From positions 19,060,001-19,124,000 of the forward strand of contig NC_092671.1 in assembly GCF_964355755.1 (NCBI RefSeq): a stretch of 64,000 nucleotides of DNA, written 5' to 3'. Positions 24,630-34,625 of the stretch are shown piece after piece. The first letter of the stretch is position 1, and each line of letters opens with the position of its first letter. The position numbers and the translations under genes were made by a program. The notes under the pieces are model-generated. The model had not been told where the DNA came from and did not search any database. It saw only the letters and a list, made by a program, of their open reading frames with translations. The DNA comes from Antedon mediterranea (taxonomy: Eukaryota; Echinodermata; Crinoidea; Comatulida; Antedonidae).

Positions 24630-25027
24630 TCTTAAAGATATGCTGTTTTGAATTGAAGTTTATTATACCTTTCAAACTTGAAACTGGTCCACAGTATGAG
24701 CTACAGTCTCGACGCTTGTTTGTTATATTGTTCACCAACCAACATAATTCTCATATGCATTTAATTTAATCCGAACACCTGTATTCATTAAAGCATGACG
24801 TCATGAGGAAATTGCGCATAAACTGATTTTATATACTGTATTCAAATGCCAACAATTAAACAAATGCTAATTTGATATTTTTACATAAAAGGAAAAACAT
24901 TAAAATGTAAAAAAGTTTAACAATTCATTCATTTTCACTGTGTGCAAACGGGGCATAAAAAACGCACATACAAGAATTGTATTGTTCATAATAAAAGCCT
25001 TTGTGAACTTAGGCCTATCTGAAGTCG

Positions 25028-25092
25028 GTTAAACGGGTAGTCGAATGGCTTTACGGAGTTCACGGAGTTCACGGAGTTCGAACCCTGGATTA
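25028..25092 (+). repeat. tRNA-like sequence with a tripled ACGGAGTTC
   Basis: GGGTAGTCGAATGGCTTT (A-box-like) is followed by GAGTTCGAACCCTGG (good B box). Between them ACGGAGTTC is repeated three times in a row, which destroys the anticodon arm. A tRNA pseudogene or SINE head. Confidence 0.5.
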
Positions 25093-25357
25093 ACTATGTC
25101 AACGAATAAATAATTCATGATTTCTGGATCGCGAACTTAGAATAATGAAATGAATATTATACATTATTATATTATATAGTATTGTATGGGCTTCGGGGAT
25201 ATCTAAATAAATCCTATTCTAATTTACAGCATCCATTTCGAAACTGAAACATCATCCACCTCTTAAGTTTTCAAAGGTTTGAATCGCGAACAGATATCCA
25301 TCTGTAAAAGAAGACCACGGTACTATGTAATGACAACACGCTTTCCTGATCGCCAAG

Positions 25358-25520
25358 AGTAGCAGCGGGACGATTCGGACCAGGGACGATTCAGACCGTG
25401 AGACGATTCTGACCAGGGACGATTCGGACTATACAGACTATTCAGACCAGTGACGATTCGGACCAGGGACGATTCGGACCAGAGACAATTAGGACCATGA
25501 ATGATTCAACCCGGACCAGT
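25358..25520. repeat. GGGACGATTCGGACC tandem array
   Basis: About eight imperfect copies of a 15-17 bp unit GGGACGATTCGGACCA. The unit is nearly the same as the terminal units of the element at 2413-3009 (GGCCC replaced by GGACC). No matching inverted end was found nearby, so this may be one end of a related element. Confidence 0.7.
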
Positions 25521-26671
25521 GACATGTTGATGATCAATAAATTGATGACTGATTGACTTTTATTTACAAAACAGTTATTGTTAAAGTAGTCTATTGTCAA
25601 AAAACTAATAACGAGTTAGCCATGGCAGTATTGATTTAGATTGATCACCAATCAAATTAGTGGATTCACTTTGTGATTCTAAGGACATCACAATTGATTT
25701 TTCATACTTTTGTATTATCTTAACAAAAGTTTCATTACGTTGTATTGAGAGTTGTTAATTAGGATTGCAAATGATGTGCTTCTACAACATCCAAAACAAC
25801 AGTGACAGTGCGCCTTTGCGTAAATTGTCAGTCGTGTACGAGGAAGGCATGATAAGAAGTCCCGAATAATTTGCTATATACAAGGTAAGATAATTAACAC
25901 TGTTATAATATTCATACTTTTTTATATAGTTGCAAGCACCATTATTACCACAAAAAAATATGTAGTGAATGAATTGGGAAACACTGTGTAAAAAAGTTGA
26001 TGAGTTTATCATGCAGCATCACTCATATTTCTTTTGCGAAATTTGAACAACATAGGTATTCTATTTATTTAAAGAAAAAATTAAAATCTAAAAGAATATA
26101 AATATAATGTCGAACTGTCTATGTCTCTGAGAGAAATGATCAGTATACAGGAAGATCATTTTATGGGTATTGAAAAGTAATTTCCACTGGAATACCATAG
26201 TGAAAAAACCCCAACTTGAGTACACCTTTACTTACCTACTATACCTATGTCAAGGTCTAATTTGACGTGTATAACATAATACTGGCAATAAAATTTAACA
26301 GGAACAATATTCCACCATAAGTCAAACAAAAAAACAATAAACAACGAATTAGAAGCTATATGCGTCGTTTTCAAGTATATCATGAGATATACAAATATCC
26401 ATGTATTGTGGTTCTATTTGTTTGGAAGTTCGATAAGACATATCGTATAATATTTGCGATAATAACAATAAAGACACAAGCAACATTGATACACTATGTA
26501 ATGGTGGCTATTGTGAATTGTGAATGATAATTCTTTTAAAACCTTTTACCAATATAGCATGAAACTAAAATGAAGAATTACGTCTATATTAATCAGTTCG
26601 TTTGACGCAAGGAAAGATATTATTTTGAAGCCAACTGATGACGTAGGCATACTGAGTATAGAAGACATGAC

Positions 26672-27811
26672 ATGGAAACAATGAAGTGTCAGTGGTCAGG
26701 AGCATCCAATTTGACATCTCGAAGTACCACAAGATTACGACTACGTCAGAGAATTACCGAGACTCTTGAAGAATTTAAATCTTCGTCTTTTCAATTCGCT
26801 GCGAAAAATATCAATCATCATTATATTCGACTTGAGTATGTGAATCTAGCAGCAGAATTATGCCGATTATTTTTACGCTATGTTGATGAACATAGTAACA
26901 AATATCCAAGCCGGTCGTCTACTATTTTGCACGAAGCTCTTGACGAAGCTACGAGATTGAAAAATGAGATGTTAGAGTATTCGAAAGATACGACGTCTAC
27001 GTTTGGTAGATCCGTATCAAAATTGTTAAAGAAATCTAGAGGGTTATATCCAGAGTTTATCCAATCGTGTGCGCACAAGATGTTTCGGACAAATTACATT
27101 GAGTTGAGCTTTTCTCAGCAGGAAAGAATTTTTATTACCATACTTCGACAGACATTACGAACTAATTTGGTTATTGTATCAATTCGAAAATGGTCTGGGA
27201 AACTTGGTGTAACATTTGTCATTTTAACAGTTGGAATATTAATGTATAATATCAGTGTCGCGTTGCGGCCGACGTGCCATCATATTAGCCGTGCAGTTGC
27301 ACTTGGATTTGGTGCATCTGGCCGCTGCGTTGAACGGCAACTTGGAGCTGAGATTGCCGCTTGTGGTGGCCCAGTAGGAGTGTTTTTAGGAGGACTTATT
27401 GGCGGATTGAATGTCGCATTTGTTGTTAATTTGGGCAAAGAAGGTATACTTCGTATTCTGGCTCGTTTATTATTCCCTGCTTCGACATCAGAATTTCAAA
27501 TGCCACTTAGTTTAAGAGGCTATGATGATATTTACAGCTTGCCAATAATACGCACATCAACAACCAAGACAATTGAATCTGGTGGCACAACATACAAGCG
27601 ACGTGCGCGCTCAGCGCCGCCATCAGTCAGAAACTACACGGCTGCTACTGATAATAAGCGGCAAACTCGCTATCGTTCAGCCACTTCAGGATTGACCAAT
27701 GGTCTACCGGCATTTACTGTACTCACATACAGACCAACAATTCCTCCATCGACATCACCGTTTGTGCCAGATGTTTATCCAGCTTTTCCGAGTGGTGTCT
27801 TTATCAATTAA
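26672..27811 (+). CDS. Unrecognised membrane protein, single exon
   Basis: A 379-codon open frame with an ATG at 26672 (a second Met is codon 4) and a TAA stop. I do not recognise the family. Visible features: a basic N-terminus (RLRLRQRITE), a probably helical soluble region to about residue 170, a hydrophobic segment at about 179-198 (GVTFVILTVGILMYNISVAL), then a Gly/Ala-rich stretch at 206-255 with repeated small residues (GFGASGR, GGPVGVFLGGLIGGL) that could form a second membrane helix with glycine-zipper packing. The C-terminal about 110 residues are polar and basic with RRARSAPP and are rich in Thr and Pro. No signal peptide is evident. Length, codon continuity and start/stop argue for a real gene. 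A membrane location is inference. Confidence 0.7.
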   Translation: METMKCQWSGASNLTSRSTTRLRLRQRITETLEEFKSSSFQFAAKNINHHYIRLEYVNLAAELCRLFLRYVDEHSNKYPSRSSTILHEALDEATRLKNEMLEYSKDTTSTFGRSVSKLLKKSRGLYPEFIQSCAHKMFRTNYIELSFSQQERIFITILRQTLRTNLVIVSIRKWSGKLGVTFVILTVGILMYNISVALRPTCHHISRAVALGFGASGRCVERQLGAEIAACGGPVGVFLGGLIGGLNVAFVVNLGKEGILRILARLLFPASTSEFQMPLSLRGYDDIYSLPIIRTSTTKTIESGGTTYKRRARSAPPSVRNYTAATDNKRQTRYRSATSGLTNGLPAFTVLTYRPTIPPSTSPFVPDVYPAFPSGVFIN

Positions 27812-27974
27812 ATGATGTGTACAAGGATATCAAACAATATGATATGATGTTGTTTGATGATCGACAGCCTTGGTTCACATGAAATTTACGTCTTATCTCA
27901 ACTCAACAATAGAAACTCAATTACCGTCATACGCCTGTTCCATGATTACTAAAAATGTAAATTATGCTAGGTGG

Positions 27975-28325
27975 CCGCACAAAATTATGGCAGATTATGC
28001 CAGACACAATTAAGGCTAAAAGTGCACCAAAACAGTGAATAAGAGGGCGGTTTATGTGTATGTTTTATGTACCACAAAGGTGGGAAGCCAAAAAAAAAAA
28101 AAAAAAAAGCTCTTCGGGTTTTCAGCCAAATTATGCTAGATTGTGTACAAATTATGCCAGATTTTTTCGCAATTATGCCAGATAATATGCTAAATCGTGG
28201 TGAATATGTTGTATGTGTATGTGTATGTTGCGTTTTTCAAATTATGCCAGATTATGCCAGATTTCCTAAAATTATGCCTAGCATAAATGCCAGATGGGTC
28301 AAAATATATGCCATATGCCAGATTT
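27975..28325. repeat. AATTATGCCAGAT motif cluster
   Basis: About nine variants of AATTATGCCAGAT, irregularly spaced, surround an A-rich run at 28088. GGTGGCC near 27970 and GGCCAC near 28325 might mark the ends of a degraded inverted-repeat element, but this is weak. Confidence 0.45.
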
Positions 28326-28603
28326 GGCCACTATGATCTTGACATGGCTTTCGGCAGAACATCATGAACCCTTTTCAAATGAACTATTTTAATACTTAGC
28401 GCCCTCTATATATAAAACTATGTAATTTTCAATTGTTATTATTCATTGGATGATGATTATGCGATACGACCAAATTGGTCTTTTAATTACGGGTAAATTT
28501 AATTTAATTACACTATTGTAGATAAATATGTATTAGAATATCCTTATAATTTTAAACCTATAAATAGTAATATATACTGATTTGTAGAATTTGTTATCCA
28601 AAA

Positions 28604-28648
28604 TGACACCAATATTTGACAAGTTCCTTTGATATACCTATTGTACCA
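28604..28648 (+). promoter_or_regulatory. Upstream element of U5 snRNA gene 1 (PSE-type)
   Basis: Positions -60 to -16 relative to the U5 start, nearly identical to 33522-33566 before the second U5 gene at the same distance, whereas the following about 15 bases differ. This spacing fits an snRNA proximal sequence element; the core is TTCCTTTGATATACCTATTG. Confidence 0.7.
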
Positions 28649-28663
28649 GGCTATATTATGTCG

Positions 28664-28784
28664 TTACTCTGGTTTCTCTGCATCACGCATAAATCTTTCG
28701 CCTTTTACTAAAGATTTCCGTGCAGGGGAACACTCATTGAGTTTAAACTCAATTTTTCTTAATCCTTGTATTTACAAGGGTAAT
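28664..28784 (+). ncRNA. RNU5: U5 spliceosomal snRNA, gene 1
   Basis: The roughly 121-nt sequence matches U5 features in order: 5' end TTACTCTGGTTTCTCTGC, the conserved loop 1 region with CTTTCGCCTTTTACTAAAG, then ATTTCCGTG, the Sm site AATTTTTCT, and the 3' hairpin CCTTGTATTTACAAGG. The invariant GCCTTTTAC loop contacts exon ends in the spliceosome. A TATAAAAAATAGATTC stretch after the RNA could serve as the 3' box. A second copy lies at 33582-33702. Confidence 0.95.
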
Positions 28785-28914
28785 AATTATAAAAAATAGA
28801 TTCATGAACACATTTTTATTGACGCTTGTTTTGATTATTGTGTATCTTTATATTTTATACTTGTTACGATAGTGTGCCTAGAATTTCAAGTTATTCTGGA
28901 TTTTTAGGTGTAAG

Positions 28915-29742
28915 CAAAGAATATAATATCACAATGAGTATTCCGCGATTTTTGCATGAGAAATTTGTAACAGAGAGCTCCAGTGAGTGATGACCGCCCT
29001 CATAAGGGCGGATGTATACATACTAAATAAGACTTGATTTAATAGATATTATACATGTCACATTAAATAGAATTATGATAATAGTTTTTGCAATTGTAAA
29101 CTATTTTATAATACATATTTATTAACAAACTAGTGTACATTCACTTTTACAGACAATTATTTACTAACATGCTAAGTTAGTTCACAAAAAAGGCCTAACA
29201 CAGCAACACCAAAAATCAATGAATCGTTACTCAGCACGGCCTATTCTTTACCATTGCCGTGTACTACTCTACGCCCGGTAAATTAAGTATTGTTTTTATG
29301 ATATAAATTAGTATAAAATACATGTTATTAATAGGACAAAATGTTATTAACATTTATTTGTTTTACCAGAAACAAGTTAAATATAGGAATATTATTAAAC
29401 AATCCTTCGTGAAAACGCGTAAACACCAACACGCCCGGTCACGCTATCGTAGGGCCCGGTTGATAAAGCAAACTGTTTATACGGCAGTTTTTACTAAATA
29501 AATTGCATAAAACGAACAATTAAATATCCAAATAGTATTTAACATGATGTTGGCATGTAGTAGATAACATTTTTTATCATGAAAATACTACCGGTGGTCT
29601 AGCCTTTGATTAGTGAAACCGTCACAAAAAGTTGTATACATCCCAGATACATCCACACTTATGGCGGCGCCCTACCACATGGACAATATTACTGTTACAT
29701 GGAAAATCGCGGAATACTCATTCTTGTGATATATATTCTTTG
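28915..29742. mobile_element. Non-autonomous hAT-like TIR element with TSD
   Basis: The 828-bp element starts CAAAGAATATAATATCACA and ends TGTGATATATATTCTTTG; the inverted ends continue into GAGTATTCCGCGATTTT (about 45 bp in all). It is flanked by GTGTAAG on both sides (28908-28914 and 29743-29749). A CAAAG terminus with a 7-8 bp duplication fits hAT-type transposition. No transposase frame is present. It lies between the two U5 genes. Confidence 0.85.
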
Positions 29743-30221
29743 GTGTAAGTAGCTATATACTTTGAGACCATGCCTATTGAAATTCAAGAAAATTGGTTTG
29801 GTAATAACTTCACAAATAACACAAATTATATTATTTTCAAACCGGCTAGTGTTAAAAGATAGGAGACAATTTTCAAAAGCCGGTGAGCAGTCTTAAAGTA
29901 AACTTAAATTGTATTTTGTCCAAAAATGAGGTTTTCATTTGTAATTTTTAAACATAACTCGATTTATTGTACCGGCTTTTTAATACGAGTAGTTAAAAAA
30001 TTAAAAATATTTCTTTTAAAATCCACCAGTTTGTTTTTCGGGTTGCTGTTCTATTGAGACTATTATTAGTTTTTAATTCATTTTTTATTTTATTCTGTGT
30101 ATAGGTATATACTTACATACTCAGATGCCTATTGATTTTCAGGAAAATTGATATATTGGTCATGTCACAAAACCTTATCTTCCATAGATATATTAAATTG
30201 CACACTCTGTATTCTTTTAAG

Positions 30222-30347
30222 GACATATTCTTTGACATGGACCAAAATATTAGTCGACTGGCCGAGCAGTTAAGCTTACTACATGGGTTAAGGCAGGGGC
30301 GCCGCAAATCAGCACAGCTTCAAGACACTCGTCGATTATTATTCTGA
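30222..30347 (+). CDS. Possible orphan terminal exon (42 codons)
   Basis: After a pyrimidine-rich TATTCTTTTAAG acceptor there is an in-frame stretch DIFFDMDQNISRLAEQLSLL then HGLRQGRRKSAQLQDTRRLL and F-stop. It is amphipathic and clearly less AT-rich than its surroundings, as real exons are here, and an ATTAAA lies about 55 nt downstream. I do not recognise the protein and found no partner exon, so it may instead be a pseudogene fragment or chance. Confidence 0.25.
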   Translation, partial: DIFFDMDQNISRLAEQLSLLHGLRQGRRKSAQLQDTRRLLF

Positions 30348-30518
30348 TCAATCTTGATTTTAGAAAGGTCATTGTTACAATGCCGGTATTGTTTTTATTA
30401 AAAATTATTTAAACAAATTATTAACCCCAGCAGGATTTTAACCATGTAGAGCTAATACATAAAGCAAAAAAATGTATCTTCCATCATGCTCCCAATCAGT
30501 GGATATATATTTGCAATT

Positions 30519-30583
30519 TGCGCCTTGAGCACTCTGGAGTGGTATGTGCGCTATAAAAATCTTATTATTATTATTATTATTAT
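30519..30583 (+). repeat. Dispersed repeat 3' end with (TTA)n tail, copy 2
   Basis: TGCGCCTTGAGCACTCTGGA and GTGCGCTATAAAAATC followed by (TTA)n; the same block as at 6558-6640. Confidence 0.65.
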
Positions 30584-30789
30584 AAGTACTTCACTCAGTG
30601 TTTTCATTAAGGTTTTATTTTCATTCATTGATTTATCTTTTTATTTCGGAATACTATGGTGACATAATATATCCATCATAGCAAAAGAGTAACAAAAAAT
30701 CTTAATCTAAGAGAACAAAAACAAAATTGTATATATATAAAAAGTCAATGCAACAAGGCATTCCATTGTATGTGCATTCTTGACACATT

Positions 30790-31260
30790 AAGAACGTGAC
30801 GATTAATGGCCATGATCAAAGAATTACTACTTGCGTTCACACGATTTTTAAAACTAAAAACAGATTTTCTAATGAACCCATCAAAGAATGGAACGTCATT
30901 TAAGACAAACATCATGATTGCCCTACAAGCAAACGTAAGGCATTGTTATAACATACTTTCAATGATCTTAGAGTGCTCTTAGTATATCTACACCATAAGG
31001 TAGAGCAGTACATGCTGACACAGTAACTCTTAAATAGAGATAACATTTAGGGGTAGTAGAACATTTCTATTTAGGAAGTTGGCCCTAATGCAAATAGATC
31101 GATATTGACGTTTAATGTCACTTTCATCACTCAGATTGTTACTGATCACATGACCAAGATAGGTTATTAAATTATCAACGTTTAGAGGATATGTGGAACA
31201 CCTTTGAGGTTGCGGACTTTCGGGCAAAATAATAGCAAGCATTTGGATTTGAAGTAATAT
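30790..31260 (-). pseudogene. LINE reverse transcriptase remnant
   Basis: On the minus strand, YLGHVISNNLSDESDIKRQY then RSICIRANFLNRN matches the region after the RT core of many LINE proteins (YLGHxIxNDLSDDxDIxRQ), followed in another frame by SMYCSTLWCRYTKSTLRSLK and YNNALRLLV. Stops and a frame change show it is dead. The catalytic core is not included. Confidence 0.75.
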
Positions 31261-31324
31261 CATGGTCACTAGCAAAAGCTATAATTCCCTTTAACAGTGA
31301 TATTCCCTGATTTAGATTTATTTA

Positions 31325-32789
31325 CCGGTGTAAGATTTAAATGTGTCCGGTGTTTAAAAGTGTCCACCGGAATAGTGTAACACCAGCTGTTGTAAATGGT
31401 TGCAACCACCCGGACAGTTTTCATCGATAACAAAGTAGGACCATTGACTGTCACATCACCTTACCCCGTCAAAACTGGCCACTGGACATTTACCAACTCC
31501 CATTAGGATAATTATGATTCCTTAAATACCAACTTGAATCGCAAAACAAAACCAAAAAAATGTGTCGATCCAAATAAATATTATTCATATTGTTATATCA
31601 GGAGACATATTATTATACGACCTGTTGTTTAACAGACATATCAATTTAAAGTAAATGGACGTAATTTGAAAAAAATATATAATGGTCGCTAATATTGGAG
31701 GTGTATGTAAGTAAAATGATCTTAAATTGAAAGAGGACCAGTATAGTTACCCCTAACAATTAATAAAATGGTCGATAATCGAAGGTGTTTTAAGTAAAGT
31801 GGTCTTTAATTGGAGGGGGACCAGTACAATTACTTGGATTTTGTTACATAATTAAAATTATTTATTATTCTTGTCTTTACTCCTACCAATTAATACATGG
31901 TCGCTAATTGGAGGTGCCTATAAGTAAAGTGATCTTTAATTGGAAGAGGACCAGTACAATTACTTAATTTTTTCACATAATTAAAACTATGTATTCTTCT
32001 TGTCTTTACTCTGACCAATTAATAAATGGTCGCTAATTGGAGGTATCTATAAGTAAAGTGATCTATAATTGGAAGAGGACCAGTACAATTACTTAATTTT
32101 GTCACATAGTTAAAACTATGTATTCTTCTTGTCTTTATTCATACTAGATAATATAATGATCGCTAATTGGAGGTGTCTATAAGTAAAGTGATCTTTAATT
32201 GGAAGAGGACCAGTACAATTACTTAATGTTGTCACATAATTAAAACTATTTATTATTCTTGTCTTTACTCTTACCAATTAATAAATAGTCGCTAATTAGA
32301 GGTGTTTTAGATAAAGTGATTTTTAATTGGAAGAGGACCACTTCATTTACTTGTTTTTGTCACATAATTAAACATTATTTATTCTTCTTGTCTTTACCCA
32401 TACCAAATAATAATTATAATGATCCCTAATTGGAGGTGTTTAGACAAAGTGATCTTCAATTAGAAAAAAAACTAGTTTGGCATCATTAAGTATTATTGGT
32501 CGTTAAAAGAAGACAAGTGCATGCGCGATCAAAACCTGAATCTCAAATCCCAACCACCTATCATAAAACGGCCGGATTCCTACCTGACCGCTAATATTTC
32601 CCCGTACAGTATTTAATAGTGGACGCATTTAAATCCATGGGTCAGACATTATTAAACGGGCCGTACAGCATTAAATTAATTAAAAAACGCCCACGAACCC
32701 GTTGAAACATGCAACTGGACACTATCCAATGCTGAAAAGTGTCCGCCCGGACACTTTTGAATGCTGGACACATTTCAATCTTACACCGG
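31325..32789. mobile_element. Inverted-repeat element carrying 129-bp tandem repeats
   Basis: The left end CCGGTGTAAGATTTAAATGT followed by GTCCGGTGTTTAAAAGTGTCC is mirrored at the right by GGACACTTTTGAATGC and ACATTTCAATCTTACACCGG (ends 32789). The arms are about 45 bp. About 7 tandem copies of a satellite-like unit fill 31680-32470. No transposase and no clear target duplication. It separates the two U5 genes. Confidence 0.7.
31680..32470. repeat. Tandem array, unit about 129 bp, about 7 copies
   Basis: Each unit contains TGGTCGCTAATTGGAGGTGT, then AAAGTGATCTTTAATTGGAA, then GAGGACCAGTACAATTACTT and TCTTGTCTTTACT. Units start near 31683, 31769, 31898, 32027, 32155, 32286 and 32420; the first is shorter and the last two are more diverged. 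A single related stretch (AAAGCGGTCTTTAAATGGAG) occurs near 45771. Confidence 0.85.
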
Positions 32790-33099
32790 CACTAGCGTGA
32801 CTTTTGTGAGATTACTTTCGATGGAATAAAAAATGTCGGTGAAACTAATTTAACGTATTCTAATCATTGTACGCGGAATGTGGGTGTTCACTCAAGAGTA
32901 TAATTATTCACTTTCACTTATAATAATAATAATATAACCCTCGTGTCTGACTGATAAATGATATTTGTTCATGCTTAAATGTTTGCCTTCCATACGACGA
33001 ATACAGTTTCTATTCGTCTAAAAATATTGAAAAGAAAGTGAAACAAAAATATTTAAAACAATGGAATATAAATAATGTAATAATAGGATACTAAAATGC

Positions 33100-33480
33100 T
33101 AATACATAGCGCCCTCTAATTTTATTCTATCGTTAATAATATTCATTAAGGGTAGTTGATAATTATCAAATAAAACTGGGACTTTCAAAAAAAAAAATTG
33201 TTAATAAATATTTTATTATAACTTCAATCACCAACTATACAATAATTATACAGAGATATATATAATAATAGGAACAAGCATACTAAAATATTTGAACCTT
33301 TTGTAAGCACCTCCTATATTCTTTCTAATACATAGCGCCCTCTAAATTTATTATAACGTTAGTAACATTCATTAGAGGCAGTTGACAATTATAAAACTTG
33401 GGCTTTTTAAAAAATAAATTGTTAATTGATTTTTTAAATATTTTAATATAACATCAATCACCAAATAGACAATAATGTTT
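33100..33480. repeat. Direct duplication of the U5 upstream region
   Basis: A block starting TACATAGCGCCCTCTAA at about 33104 recurs at about 33331, each followed by similar AT-rich sequence ending in AATCACCAA and TAGACAATAAT/TATACAATAAT. The word AGCGCCCTCTA also lies about 266 bp before U5 gene 1 (28398) and about 246 bp before U5 gene 2, suggesting it belongs to an ancestral U5 repeat unit. Confidence 0.65.
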
Positions 33481-33521
33481 TACAGAGAAATATTGAAAAT
33501 GCTGAAAATGAAATTACAAAT

Positions 33522-33566
33522 TGACACCAATATTTGGCGAGTTCCTTTGATATACCTATTGTACCA
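33522..33566 (+). promoter_or_regulatory. Upstream element of U5 snRNA gene 2 (PSE-type)
   Basis: -60 to -16 relative to the U5 start, matching 28604-28648 at the same spacing; only two or three bases differ. Confidence 0.7.
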
Positions 33567-33581
33567 AGCATTCACAGATCG

Positions 33582-33702
33582 TTATTCTGGTTTCTCTGCA
33601 TCACGCATAAATCTTTCGCCTTTTACTAAAGATTTCCGTGCAGGGGAACACTCATTGAGTTTAAACTCAATTTTTCTCAGCCTTTGTATTTACAAGGGTA
33701 AT
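33582..33702 (+). ncRNA. RNU5: U5 spliceosomal snRNA, gene 2
   Basis: Same length and features as the copy at 28664: TTATTCTGGTTTCTCTGC start, GCCTTTTAC loop, Sm site AATTTTTCT, and a 3' hairpin CTTTGTATTTACAAGG in which one stem position differs (CCTTTG instead of TCCTTG context). The RNA body is otherwise nearly identical to gene 1, which suggests selection or gene conversion. The 3' end is included in a local tandem duplication (33669-33928). Confidence 0.94.
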
Positions 33703-33928
33703 ATGATAATTTAAAGGCAGATCTCACAAGTTACTTAGTAGTTGCAAGTCAATCTTCTATTGCCTTGGTAACGTATAAAGTGCTTACCCTCACATCAAGA
33801 ATTTTTCTCAGCCTTTGTATTTACAAGGGTAATATGATAATTTAAAGGCAGATCTCACAAGTTACTTAGTCGCAAGCCAATCTTCTATTGCCTTGGTAAC
33901 GTATAAAGTGTTTACCCTCACATCAAGA
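33669..33928. repeat. Tandem duplication including the U5 3' end
   Basis: A unit of about 130 bp starting AATTTTTCTCAGCCTTTGTA and ending TACCCTCACATCAAGA occurs at 33669-33799 and again at 33800-33928 with a 4-base indel and a few substitutions. The second copy therefore carries the Sm site and 3' hairpin of U5 without the 5' part. Confidence 0.85.
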
Positions 33929-34145
33929 ATGAGGTAATAATAGATATCTACAGTATAAAAATAGTAGGCATATCTAGAAAAGTGTGTATGTGTAATATAA
34001 TGCAGGACATTGATTCATTATTTTCATTCAATGATGGCCAATGTTATCTTACAAAAATGTTCAGTTGAAAATAACTTGATTATCAATCATTCTTCATAAA
34101 ATGTTAGTCTGATGTATAATGGTACCGATAAATGCATACTTTGTT

Positions 34146-34625
34146 AATTTTCAGCTTAAACCCTTTATGGAACCTGTGCCGGTACCAACTCTTAATATTC
34201 TGTTAAAACCTTTATAGAACCTGTGCCGGTACCAACTCTTAATATTCTGTTAAAACCTTTATAGAACCTGTGCCGGTACCAACTCTTGATATTCTGTTAA
34301 ACCCTTTATGGAACCTGTGCCGGTACCAACTCTTGATATTCTTTTAAAACCTTTATGGAACCTGTTCCGGTACCAATTCTTGATATTCTGTTAAACCATT
34401 TATGGAACCTGTGCCGGTACCAACTCTTGATATTCTGTTAAAATCTTTATGGAACCTGTGCCGGTACCAACTCTTGATATTCTGTTAAAACCTTTATGGA
34501 ACCTCTGCCGGTACCAACTCTTGATATTCTGTTGAACCCTTTATGGAACCTGTGCCGGTACCAACTCTTGATATTCTGCTAAAACCTTTATGGAAACTGT
34601 GCCGGTACCAACTCTTGATATTCTG
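34146..34625. repeat. 47-bp minisatellite derived from the acid phosphatase coding tail
   Basis: About ten copies of a 47-bp unit with GTGCCGGTACCAACTCTTGA. Read on the minus strand each unit spells ACAGAATATCAAGAGTTGGT then ACCGGCACAGGTTCCATAA, i.e. the last codons and stop of the acid phosphatase gene (T-E-Y-Q-E-L-V-P-A-Q-V-P-stop). The copy nearest the gene is the actual CDS end (34588). Confidence 0.9.

Larger units (their letters stand above)
24640..26660. other. Intergenic, no gene recognised
   Basis: Apart from the tRNA-like stretch (25028-25092) and the GACGATTCGGACC array (25358-25520), this is AT-rich sequence without exon-like frames. It lies between the divergent forkhead (minus) and membrane-protein (plus) genes, so both promoters should lie here. 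Confidence 0.5.
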
